From positions 1 to 19,549 of the forward strand of contig JBJHCH010000072.1 in assembly GCA_050485905.1 (NCBI GenBank): a DNA stretch of 19,549 bases. Direction: 5' to 3'. A model generated the notes under the pieces. It did no database searches and had not been told where the DNA came from. It was given only the letters and a program-made list of their open reading frames with translations. A program made the translations under genes and the position numbers. Positions 6,274-14,378 of the stretch are shown one piece after another. This DNA is from JAWLCA01 sp050485905. Its GTDB lineage: Bacteria > Pseudomonadota > Alphaproteobacteria > Rhodobacterales > Rhodobacteraceae. Position 1 is the stretch's first letter. Each line of letters starts with the position of its first letter.

Positions 6274-8768
6274 CACAATCCCTCCAGCAGTGCGGCGAGG
6301 TCGGCGTCAATCTCAGCCGGGTCCGTCGGGGCCGCAGTATCGGAGAATCCGGCAAGCAGGTCGTCGAGGTCGTTCAGTGCGTCGCCGGCGGATTCAGTTG
6401 TCCCCGCTGCCGCGACCGGCAGTTCCAAGTCGGGTCGCCGCTCGGCGCTTGAGGGCGCGGGGCGCGGCGCTGAGGACCATTGCCCCAGGATCTCCGCGCC
6501 TGCGAGTGACTGGAACGAGGCCAGCCGCACTTCATCCCTGCCGCGGGGTGCCACCAGCGGCATCAGCCCACGCGAAATCACCTGCTCCATCTTCAGCGTG
6601 GTCAGATTGCGCTCGGTGCAGGGCAGTGCCACCTGATCGCCATGGCGATCAGTGACATAGTGGAACGGCATCTCGCCCAGCGACATGATCTTGCCCAGTT
6701 CCATCTGCGCCCCGCCCTCGGTCCGCGCCCGGGCAAGCAGGATAGCCACTGCCACGACGGGGTTGGCCCAGAGCATGCCCTGGAGCCCTTCGTGCATCGT
6801 GAACTCCTCAAAGTCGAAGGCATCGACCGGTTCGCTGCGCTTGCCATAGGGGCGGCGGAGCAGGAAACGCGGCGTGGCCAGGCCCAGATACCCGGCCTCC
6901 GGCGCCGCGCGCAGCGTATCCCAAGCCTGCGCGATCAGCTTGTGGCGGTCATCCTTGTCAGTTTCTAACACGCTGGCCGAGATCGCGGTGAAGAAAGGCG
7001 CATCGATATGCGCCGCGATCTTGCCCATCCTCGCCAGAAGCTCGGCATGGGGAGGCGTCTCCTCGAAGGTATAGAGACCAAGTAGCGCCGAGAAGCCACC
7101 ATCTCCGCCCTCTGACAGCGGCTCATCCGCAAGCAGCCGGAACAGCCCAGTGCCAGCAAGATCTTCATGCGCGGCCAGATCGGCTGCGAACTCCTCGGCC
7201 GATATGTCGTATAGGATGATCTGTAGCTTGCTGTCGGTCTCGATACGTCGTGCGAGCAGATCGAGTGACCGCCAGAGCGACTCGACCGACTGGAACTCGG
7301 GGTGATGCAGGATCAGTCGCATCGCTTCGGACAGGGACTGGTCCACAACACCACGCAGCGCGTCGGCCTGCGGATCCTTCTCAGCGACGACATGCGGGCC
7401 GACCACCTGCGCAATCAGGTCGTCGGCGGCAGATGCCCGCACCGCGGTGCGCGTACCACCAATCAGATCGTGCAGCGCGTCGAGCGGCCGGTCAGCCGGC
7501 ACCGAGCTTCCCGAGGATCGCCGTCGCGGGCTTTGCGCAGCCACGTCGTGAAGGCCCGCCCAGCCCACCATCTCGCGCACCGCAGCGGCAGAGGTGCTTG
7601 CAGTTGCAAGTCGCTGGCGCAACGCGCCAAGCGCCTCGAAGAGTTCAACATTCTCGAACAACTCATCCGGGTGCAGGTCGTCGAGGCTGCCCAGTCGCAC
7701 CTCGATCCCCTCGCCGTCTTTTCCGACCGGCAGGATCAGAGTGGTGGCGAAGCCTTCGATCACATCTTCCACCGTATCGACGTCCAGCTTGATCGCGCGC
7801 CGCGCGGCCAACGCCGGCCCGATCTCGGCTGCGCCACGCGCAGCGCGGCCCGTGAAATCGCCGAGGATCGCCATCCGGAATGTCTGGCGCGCCAGCGCCT
7901 CGGGCGCGGGGCGGGGCGCGGACAGCACGCCGAAGGGTATCTGCGGGGCAGATGCCGCAGGTGGTGCACCGATTGGTTCCGCGCTGTCGAGCAGATCGTC
8001 CAGTGGATCGGGCGTCGCCTCCGCAACGGCTGCCGAGGGATCCTGCAGATTACCGAGCAGGGCGTCGAGATCATCAAGGTCACCGGCCGACGGGTTTGTC
8101 TCTACCTCGGCAACAGAATCATGCGACGATGCGTCGACGCCTTCGGTTTCGGTGACCGATGCGGGCGTGTCATGAAGGCCGCCAAGCAGGCTGTCGAGAT
8201 CATCCAATCCATCGCCATCCGGCTTAGGTGGTGTGGTCTCGGCAACGATATCTGCACTGGCATCTATCCCGGCAAGAATGTTGGCAAGATCGTCATCTTC
8301 TGGTGCAACAGCAGTGGTGTCGTCACCCAGCAGTGCCGAAAGGTCATCTGACTCGGCCGGAGGTAGGTCTTCCAGCAGAGCGTTCAGCTCGTCGGCAGGA
8401 TCGTGCGGCGCCTCGATCATGGGTTGTTCTTCTTGAGTGTCGGCACGAAGAGCGGCCAGCGTGGCCTCCGTCCCGCTGCTTGCCGCGCTCGTATGCTCCG
8501 GGGCGGGCGTGTTGCGGAGCGCGTCGAGTGCTTTTGCAGCTTGGTCATCATGAGGTTGACCGGTGGGCGCGGCGTTCCGCAGCGCGTCCAGCGCGCGGTT
8601 CTTTTGGTCTTCCGAGTCTTCTGCCGGCTTCGCGGCTTTGCCGGCCAGACCTGCAAGGGCAGCACGACGCGCCTCGTCCTCGGCGGCTTTGGCTGCCTCG
8701 GCTTCCTGCTGCCGCTTCAATCCAGCGGCACGCAGCGCGGCCAGGGGATCGTTTTTCTCGTCAGCCAT
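6273..8768 (-). CDS. TssB-TssC fusion-like sheath protein with acidic repeat tail
   Basis: This 831-residue protein has three parts. Residues 1-290 are low-complexity: ALxALR-type repeats first (LAALRAAG, ALDALRNAA, ALDALRNTP, TLAALRAD), then acidic motifs (DDLSALLGDD, DDLANILAG, LDDLDSLLGGL, LDDLDALLGNL, PLDDLLDS). Residues about 295-390 resemble TssB, with FRMAILGDFTGRA (297-309) and KLDVDTVEDVIEGF (327-340). Residues about 470-765 resemble TssC, with LSEAMRLILHHPEFQSVESL (479-498) and YLGLATPRFLLRRPYG (627-642). The tail repeats the acidic motif (LNDLDDLLAGF, DADLAALLEGL). The TssC C-terminal domain is missing: after the matched region, no counterpart is seen to the last ~110 residues of the normal TssC in this window. 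TssB and TssC together build the contractile sheath, so this could be a specialised sheath end, cap or adaptor subunit (inference). The ATG at 8768 overlaps the channel gene stop by 8 bases and follows a GGGGG ribosome site. Confidence 0.88.
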   Translation of the reverse strand: MADEKNDPLAALRAAGLKRQQEAEAAKAAEDEARRAALAGLAGKAAKPAEDSEDQKNRALDALRNAAPTGQPHDDQAAKALDALRNTPAPEHTSAASSGTEATLAALRADTQEEQPMIEAPHDPADELNALLEDLPPAESDDLSALLGDDTTAVAPEDDDLANILAGIDASADIVAETTPPKPDGDGLDDLDSLLGGLHDTPASVTETEGVDASSHDSVAEVETNPSAGDLDDLDALLGNLQDPSAAVAEATPDPLDDLLDSAEPIGAPPAASAPQIPFGVLSAPRPAPEALARQTFRMAILGDFTGRAARGAAEIGPALAARRAIKLDVDTVEDVIEGFATTLILPVGKDGEGIEVRLGSLDDLHPDELFENVELFEALGALRQRLATASTSAAAVREMVGWAGLHDVAAQSPRRRSSGSSVPADRPLDALHDLIGGTRTAVRASAADDLIAQVVGPHVVAEKDPQADALRGVVDQSLSEAMRLILHHPEFQSVESLWRSLDLLARRIETDSKLQIILYDISAEEFAADLAAHEDLAGTGLFRLLADEPLSEGGDGGFSALLGLYTFEETPPHAELLARMGKIAAHIDAPFFTAISASVLETDKDDRHKLIAQAWDTLRAAPEAGYLGLATPRFLLRRPYGKRSEPVDAFDFEEFTMHEGLQGMLWANPVVAVAILLARARTEGGAQMELGKIMSLGEMPFHYVTDRHGDQVALPCTERNLTTLKMEQVISRGLMPLVAPRGRDEVRLASFQSLAGAEILGQWSSAPRPAPSSAERRPDLELPVAAAGTTESAGDALNDLDDLLAGFSDTAAPTDPAEIDADLAALLEGL

Positions 8769-9618
8769 TTCGACCCCCGTTCATCTTGTGCAACTCCTCG
8801 CGCAGGGCCCGGATCTCTGCGTGCAGTTCCATAACATGAGCATCTACCTGATCAGTCTCGGTTCGCACGAGATCACGCAGTTTTTCGAACTCTTTCTCCG
8901 ACTCTGCCTCCACCGCCGACTGCATCGTGTTCACCAGAAGCCCGATGAACAGGTTGAGCACCGAGAAGGCCGTCATCACGATGAAGGGGACGAAAAATGC
9001 CCAGGCGTAGGGGAATTCCTCCATCACCGGGCGCACGATTCCCATGGACCAGCTTTCGAGCGTCATGATCTGGAACAGCGAATAGAGCGAGCGGCCGATG
9101 CTGCCGAACCATTCGTCGAACACACCGCCGAACATGATCGTCGCCATAACTGCAAAGACGTAAAAGACGACCGACAGCATCACGATGACCGCGCCCATGC
9201 CCGGCAACGCATCCAGCAGGGCCTGCACGACCGCGCGCATCTGCGGCACTGCCGACAGTATGCGCAGAGCGCGGATCACCCGCAGCGCCCGCAGCGCCGA
9301 GAGCCCCTGCGTCTGGGGAACCAGGCCGACGCCGACCACGAGCATGTCGAAAATGTTCCAGCCGCTGCGGAAGAATCCCCAGCCATAGGCAAACAGCTTC
9401 AACGAAATCTCGATGACAAAGATTGCCAGCACCAGACGGTCGATCACGAACAGAAGCGTCCCAACCCGCTCGGTCACCCAACCGGAGGTCGATAGACCCA
9501 GAGTTACCGCGTTCAGGATGATCAGCCCCAGAATCGCACGCTGGACGCGCTCCTTCTCGATGAAGTGCAGCGCGCGGTTGCGCAGGGACGGGGTCTGGGC
9601 AGTGGCCGTCATCGTCAC
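8761..9618 (-). CDS. Voltage-gated sodium channel, NaChBac/NavAb type
   Basis: This 285-residue protein is a complete one-domain six-helix voltage-gated cation channel that would work as a homotetramer in the inner membrane. Approximate segments: S1 26-43, S2 53-77 (D60, E70, K74), S3 86-100 (N88, D91), S4 107-124 with gating arginines R110, R113, R116 and R119 every third residue, S5 138-165, pore and S6 203-235. The selectivity filter TLESWSM (186-192) is the same as in NaChBac and NavAb, which predicts Na+ selectivity. A charged C-terminal coiled coil (about 236-279) matches the usual tetramer-stabilising tail. The GTG at 9618 has AGGA 7 bases upstream; the next ATG (9612) is 13 bases away. 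The stop overlaps the fusion gene start by 8 bases, so it is embedded in the T6SS operon. Whether it serves secretion is unknown. No inactivating lesion is visible. Confidence 0.94.
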   Translation of the reverse strand: MTMTATAQTPSLRNRALHFIEKERVQRAILGLIILNAVTLGLSTSGWVTERVGTLLFVIDRLVLAIFVIEISLKLFAYGWGFFRSGWNIFDMLVVGVGLVPQTQGLSALRALRVIRALRILSAVPQMRAVVQALLDALPGMGAVIVMLSVVFYVFAVMATIMFGGVFDEWFGSIGRSLYSLFQIMTLESWSMGIVRPVMEEFPYAWAFFVPFIVMTAFSVLNLFIGLLVNTMQSAVEAESEKEFEKLRDLVRTETDQVDAHVMELHAEIRALREELHKMNGGRNG

Positions 9619-9625
9619 ATGGGTG

Positions 9626-9629
9626 TCCT
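9626..9629 (-). promoter_or_regulatory. Ribosome binding site favouring the GTG start of the channel gene
   Basis: AGGA on the coding strand lies 7 bases before the GTG at 9618 and 13 bases before the next in-frame ATG (9612). This spacing favours GTG and adds two residues to the N-terminus. Confidence 0.5.
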
Positions 9630-9654
9630 GTCAGGTTCGAGGGGACTAGGGCGA

Positions 9655-10602
9655 CTACAACTTCTTCTCCACCCGCTCGAACTCGGTCTTGAGCGTTTTC
9701 ATCTCTGTCAGCGCCGCCTTCGTTGCTGCGGCCTCCTTTGATATCTTGCCGAGCTCGTCGGCGAACTTTCTTGCTGCAACGGAATCGAGCTTGCCCGACT
9801 TGGTCGCGGTGATCACGCCATCCATCTGTTTTCCGAAGCGGACTAGCGCCTGCTGGAAAGGTTTCAGCTTTGCGTCGGCTTTCTTCACCTTCTCGCGGAA
9901 AGCGCACAGTTCTGGCGCCGCGTCGTCCTTGATCGACTTGCGCAGGCCCCGCAGCAGTTCGACCGCCGCCTCTGCCTCGCGTGAACTGTCCTCGAACAGC
10001 TTGTCTGCCTGGGCGATCTGCTTGGTCGCCGCTTGAAGCGCGCGCGCCGCCATTTTGCCGCCCTTGTCTTCCTGCTTGAGCAGATACTCCAGCTCGTCGG
10101 CCAGATCGTCCATTGCCTGTGCAGCCATGTCGGCAGGTTCGGCAAAGATCTTCTTCTCGTCCAGCGCGCCAATCTTCTTCAATGCCGCCTTGCCGTCCTT
10201 CAGGCCGCGCTTGTTGTTTCCCTTGTCGTTCGCCACCTCCTCGATCGCCAGCGAGGCCTTCTTTATCAGCTCCTTGCTGATCTCCTTGTAGTCGGCTGGC
10301 AGCTGCTTCTCGGCCGCCTGGAGCGCCTTAGGGCCCTGTTTCTGATGGGCCTTCTGGTGGGTGGCGGCACGGTGGGCGAGGATCTTGAGTTCATAGCGCG
10401 CAAGGCCCGCAAGCGCGTCCTTGAGTTTAGATGCGCTCCACTTGCGCTTGTCGAGTTCAACTGCCTCAACGTACTGGATTGGCTTGAAGACTTTTGCCAA
10501 GGCGGGAATTGACTTCACCCAATCCGCAGTCTTCTTGTCCATCTCGGAAAATGGGCTGACGTCGAGTTCAGCCTTCATCTTCTTCTTTACGTCGTCGGCC
10601 AT
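9655..10602 (-). CDS. Lysine-rich helical (coiled-coil) protein of unknown function
   Basis: I do not recognise this 315-residue protein. It is strongly charged and rich in Lys, Ala and Glu, with long heptad-like helical stretches at about 55-125, 155-225 and 230-315. A His/Gln/Lys patch, AHRAATHQKAHQKQG, lies at 76-90. It has one Cys (C233), no signal peptide and no membrane segment, so it should be cytoplasmic, or secreted without a Sec signal. The ATG at 10602 has AGGAGA 5 bases upstream; this site overlaps the clpV stop codon, and only 9 bases separate the genes. The sodium channel gene follows after 36 bases. It could be a structural or regulatory partner of the sheath, ClpV or the channel, or a T6SS substrate. 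None of these is shown by the sequence. Confidence 0.85.
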   Translation of the reverse strand: MADDVKKKMKAELDVSPFSEMDKKTADWVKSIPALAKVFKPIQYVEAVELDKRKWSASKLKDALAGLARYELKILAHRAATHQKAHQKQGPKALQAAEKQLPADYKEISKELIKKASLAIEEVANDKGNNKRGLKDGKAALKKIGALDEKKIFAEPADMAAQAMDDLADELEYLLKQEDKGGKMAARALQAATKQIAQADKLFEDSSREAEAAVELLRGLRKSIKDDAAPELCAFREKVKKADAKLKPFQQALVRFGKQMDGVITATKSGKLDSVAARKFADELGKISKEAAATKAALTEMKTLKTEFERVEKKL

Positions 10603-10611
10603 GATGCTCTC

Positions 10612-13308
10612 CTATTCGAACGCATAGGTGAATTCGCCCTCTGTGACGTCGATCGCGACCCTGCTGACAGCGGCACCAGTCATCATCCGCCTCAGGAACT
10701 CGGCCGAGATGTCGGGCAGCATCGTGTTGGTCACGATGGCGTCGATCATCCGACCTCCGCTCTCCAGCTCCTGACAGCGTGAAACAATAGTCTCGATCAC
10801 CGCGTCCGAATAGCTGAACGGCACTCCGTGCGTGGTCTCGACGCGCTTCTTGATCCGACCAAGTTGCAGCTTGGTGATCTCGGCGATCATGTCGGGGCTG
10901 AGCGGGTAGTAGGGAATGACGACCAAGCGGCCCAACAACGCGGGCGGGAAGATCTTTAGCAGCGGGTCGCGCAGTGCCTTGGCCATGCCATCGGGGTCGG
11001 GCATCAGGTCGGGATCGGCGCACATGTCCATGATCATGTCGGTGCCGGCGTTGGTGGTCAGCAGGATCAGCGTGTTCTTGAAGTCGATCTGCCGGCCCTC
11101 GCCATCCTCCATCACGCCCTTGTCGAAGACCTGAAAGAAGATCTCGTGCACATCCGGGTGGGCCTTTTCCACCTCGTCGAGCAGCACTACCGAGTAGGGT
11201 TTCCTGCGGACAGCTTCCGTGAGCACGCCGCCCTCGCCGTAGCCGACATAGCCCGGCGGCGCGCCCTTCAGGCTGCTGACGGTATGCGCCTCCTGATATT
11301 CGCTCATGTTTATGGTGATGACATTCTGCTCGCCACCATACAGCACCTCGGCCAGCGCCAGCGCGGTCTCGGTTTTGCCCACACCCGAAGTGCCGGCGAG
11401 CATGAAAACGCCGATGGGTTTTTGCGGATTGTCGAGGCCGGCGCGGCTGGTCTGGATGCGCTTAGCGATCATCTTCATCGCGTGATCCTGCCCGATCACG
11501 CGCTTGGCGAGGTGCTGTTCAAGGTTCAGCACCGTCTCGATCTCGTCCTTGACCATCCGCCCCACGGGGATGCCGGTCCAGTCGCCGACGACGCTGGCCA
11601 CGGCCTGCGCGTCCACGATGGGCAGGATCAGCGGGCTATCGCCCTGCAACTCGATCAGTTCGGCGTTCTTGGCCTTCAACTGCGCCAGCAGATCGGTGCG
11701 ATCCTCCTCGCTCAGCGGGCTGGCAGAGTCCTCAGGATCGGCGCTGTCCACCGGCGCGCCGCCCTCGCGCAGTTTGGCGCGCAGGTCGAGGATGGTCTCG
11801 ACCACCGCCTTCTCGCCCTCCCACCGCTCGGTCAGGGTGGCAAGGCGCGCTTCCTCCTCGGTCTTGGCATGGGTCACGGCCTCGCGCCGCTCGGCCACGT
11901 CATAGCCCGCGGTCTCATCCCGCCCGATGATCTCCAACTCGGTCTCCAGCGCTGATATGCGGCGGCGGCTGTCGTCCACTTCGGCCGGCACCGCAAACTG
12001 GCTGATCGCGACGCGAGCCGACGCCGTATCGAGCACGCTGACGGACTTGTCCGGCAGTTGCCGCGCGGGAATGTAGCGCGCCGACAGGTTCACCGCTGCC
12101 TCGATCCCTTCGTCCAGTATCTGCACCTTGTGGTGGCGTTCCAGCATCGAAGCGATGCCGCGCATCATCATCACGGCCTTCTCGGGGCCGGGTTCGTCCA
12201 CCACGACGGTCTGGAAACGGCGAGTCAGCGCCGGGTCCTTCTCGATATGCTTCTTGTATTCGGCCCATGTCGTTGCGCCGATGGTGCGCAGCGTGCCCCG
12301 CGCCAGCGCCGGTTTCAGCAGGTTCGCGGCATCCCCCGTCCCCGCCGCACCGCCGGCGCCCACGAGCGTGTGCGTCTCGTCGATGAACATGATGATCGGC
12401 GTGGTGCTGGCCTGCACCTCCTCTATGACGGATTTCAGGCGGTTCTCGAACTCGCCCTTCATGCTGGCCCCGGCCTGCAACAGGCCCACGTCCAGCGCCA
12501 GGATGCGCGCGTCCTTCAGCATCGGCGGCACGTCGCCGCGTGCAATCCTGAGCGCAAAGCCCTCGACCACGGCGGTCTTGCCGACCCCGGCCTCGCCGGT
12601 CAGGATCGGGTTGTTCTGACGCCGCCGCATCAGCACGTCCACGACCTGCCGGATTTCCTCGTCTCGGCCGACGATGGGATCGATCTTGCCGTCGCGCGCC
12701 TGCTGGGTCAGGTCAGTGCAGAACTGCGCCAGTGCCTCTTCCTTGCCCATCGCTGCTGGTGCGACGGCACCGCTGGCCTCTCCCGGACGCTCTGCCGCTC
12801 GTGCGCTGCCGTCTTTCGGCACCAGCCCCTCTTCGGGCGACCCAGCAACGGCCTTGTCGAACTCGTCGGCGAAGGTTTCTGGTTTGATCTTTCGGAACTC
12901 TTCCGAGATGCCGAAAAGCATATTGCGCAGCGGCGGCGTCTTCAGCATGCCCAGGATCAGATGTCCGGTGCGCACCTGCTGCGAGCCATACTTCAGCGAC
13001 GCGTAGACCCAGGCGCGTTCCAGCGCGTCGGGCAGATGCTCAGAGATGTCGGAGATCGTGCTTGCGCCACGCGGCAGGGCGTCAAGCGCCCGCGTCATGT
13101 CCGCCGCGAGCCGCGCCGGATCCAGCCCGTAGAACTTCACCAGCCGATGAATGTCGCTGTCCTGTCCCTGCAGGATCTGGTGCAGCCAGTGCACGATCTC
13201 GACATAGGGGTTGCCGCGCAGCTTGCAGAAGACGGCCGCGCTTTCGACGGCCTGATACCCCAGCTTGTTCAGTTTCCCGAACAGGGCAACCCGACTGATC
13301 TCGCTCAT
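10612..13308 (-). CDS. clpV: ClpV/TssH, AAA+ ATPase recycling the sheath
   Basis: This 898-residue protein is a Clp/Hsp100 ATPase that pulls apart the contracted TssB-TssC sheath so that subunits can be reused. An N-terminal Clp repeat domain (about 1-150) is followed by the first AAA+ module, with Walker A GEAGVGKT (238-245) and Walker B IIMFIDE (305-311). A middle coiled-coil domain spans about 440-560. The second AAA+ module has Walker A GTSGVGKT (639-646), pore loop GAPPGYVGY (682-690) and Walker B VVLLDE (707-712). Both ATP sites look intact. The genomic context (after tssG, with an ATGA overlap of 4 bases) and the divergent N-domain separate it from housekeeping ClpB. The operon also encodes a normal TssC and a TssB-TssC fusion, either of which could be its substrate. 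Confidence 0.97.
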   Translation of the reverse strand: MSEISRVALFGKLNKLGYQAVESAAVFCKLRGNPYVEIVHWLHQILQGQDSDIHRLVKFYGLDPARLAADMTRALDALPRGASTISDISEHLPDALERAWVYASLKYGSQQVRTGHLILGMLKTPPLRNMLFGISEEFRKIKPETFADEFDKAVAGSPEEGLVPKDGSARAAERPGEASGAVAPAAMGKEEALAQFCTDLTQQARDGKIDPIVGRDEEIRQVVDVLMRRRQNNPILTGEAGVGKTAVVEGFALRIARGDVPPMLKDARILALDVGLLQAGASMKGEFENRLKSVIEEVQASTTPIIMFIDETHTLVGAGGAAGTGDAANLLKPALARGTLRTIGATTWAEYKKHIEKDPALTRRFQTVVVDEPGPEKAVMMMRGIASMLERHHKVQILDEGIEAAVNLSARYIPARQLPDKSVSVLDTASARVAISQFAVPAEVDDSRRRISALETELEIIGRDETAGYDVAERREAVTHAKTEEEARLATLTERWEGEKAVVETILDLRAKLREGGAPVDSADPEDSASPLSEEDRTDLLAQLKAKNAELIELQGDSPLILPIVDAQAVASVVGDWTGIPVGRMVKDEIETVLNLEQHLAKRVIGQDHAMKMIAKRIQTSRAGLDNPQKPIGVFMLAGTSGVGKTETALALAEVLYGGEQNVITINMSEYQEAHTVSSLKGAPPGYVGYGEGGVLTEAVRRKPYSVVLLDEVEKAHPDVHEIFFQVFDKGVMEDGEGRQIDFKNTLILLTTNAGTDMIMDMCADPDLMPDPDGMAKALRDPLLKIFPPALLGRLVVIPYYPLSPDMIAEITKLQLGRIKKRVETTHGVPFSYSDAVIETIVSRCQELESGGRMIDAIVTNTMLPDISAEFLRRMMTGAAVSRVAIDVTEGEFTYAFE

Positions 13309-14378
13309 GTTTTCCTACCGTCCCCTTGCTTCGGCGCTGCTGCTGCCCGGTCGGGCCGGGTTCTCATGGCGCCTGGTCTCAGATACAAGTCGTCGGCATC
13401 GACGCCCGGTTTCCGGGCGCCGATCCAAGTCGTTTGTCCCAACTGCGTGTCGCGGCCCAGTATTGGTTTCGGCACCTCTTCGGCGCGCAGAACCACGTTC
13501 ACGTCCCAATCCAGCGTGTCGCCGACGTATCCGCGCACGATTGCATCGAGCCGTGGCAAAAAGCCATTTCCCGGCAGCAGCTTGCGGTACTCGGCCAAGC
13601 CGACCGGCCCCAACCTCAGCCGGAACTTGGCCGAGCGCGACCAGACCCGCTCACCAATGCTGGTGGCTTGACCCAGACCGCCGGGGCCACCCAACCTCCA
13701 GCGGTCGTTCGGCTCAAGGTCAAGCCACGTTCCGACAAACTGCTGCAGGCTGACCCGGGTATCGGTAAAAGCCGACAGGATCGATATCAGCCCCTCGGCA
13801 TGCCGCGGCCCGGCAGCCAGATGCCCGGCGAAATGGCGCCGCGACAGGTCCGGCATCGAATCGCGGTGGCGCAGCGCAGTCCCCAAGTGCCCCGACAGCG
13901 CCGCGACCTTGCGCTCGAAGCGTGAATCCTCGCCTCGGTCAAAGGAGGGTGCCGGATACGCCGCCGCCCAGGCGCGATAGAACAGACCCATCAGCCGATG
14001 GGTCAGCATGTTGGCAAAGGCGACCAATGTTGCGTCACGGTGGTTGCGCAGCCGGTCCCGTGCGTAAGAGGTCATGTGCAACGGCAGCGGGCCGTGCGGA
14101 CCGAAGAGGCCGAAGAAACGATTGGTCAGTCGCCCCGGTCGGCCGCCGCCGGGCCGCGTCACCGTCGCGATGGTCGAGGTCGGAAAGGCCAGTTCGGCCT
14201 CTTGGCCCAACCGCATCCGATCCTGTCGCGGCCTGGTGGATTCGCCAAGGCGCGGCGCATCCCGAAACTCCGCCTCGATCAGGCGCATTGCGTGGAACAG
14301 GTGAACGTTCTCTGGCTGTCGGAGAAGCTGCGCGAAATGCGTCAGATCATCCGGCCGAGTCCGCTGTGCGGTCTCCAT
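13305..14378 (-). CDS. tssG: TssG, T6SS baseplate subunit
   Basis: This 357-residue protein is the TssG/ImpH/VasB baseplate wedge protein, which forms a complex with TssF and TssE around the VgrG hub. Family marks include VHLFHAMRLIEAEF (about 25-38) and, most clearly, NRFFGLFGPHGPLPLHMTSY (86-105). The length is typical. The ATG at 14378 lies inside the end of tssF (37-base overlap) and has GGGGAG upstream. The gene ends in an ATGA overlap with clpV. The tssE-tssF-tssG-clpV order is a common T6SS arrangement. No membrane segment or signal peptide is seen. Confidence 0.96.
   Translation of the reverse strand: METAQRTRPDDLTHFAQLLRQPENVHLFHAMRLIEAEFRDAPRLGESTRPRQDRMRLGQEAELAFPTSTIATVTRPGGGRPGRLTNRFFGLFGPHGPLPLHMTSYARDRLRNHRDATLVAFANMLTHRLMGLFYRAWAAAYPAPSFDRGEDSRFERKVAALSGHLGTALRHRDSMPDLSRRHFAGHLAAGPRHAEGLISILSAFTDTRVSLQQFVGTWLDLEPNDRWRLGGPGGLGQATSIGERVWSRSAKFRLRLGPVGLAEYRKLLPGNGFLPRLDAIVRGYVGDTLDWDVNVVLRAEEVPKPILGRDTQLGQTTWIGARKPGVDADDLYLRPGAMRTRPDRAAAAPKQGDGRKT

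Noticed and set aside
8873..9907. A 344-codon frame on the minus strand overlapping the channel gene
   Set aside because: The channel frame carries clear membrane helices, the S4 arginines and the filter. This alternative is Arg/Gly/Asp-rich and runs out of frame through the channel gene.
12058..13671. A 537-codon open frame on the plus strand opposite clpV and tssG
   Set aside because: It is the complement of two well-matched genes. Its protein is rich in Arg, His, Gln and Ala with no recognisable domain, as is common for antisense frames in GC-rich DNA.
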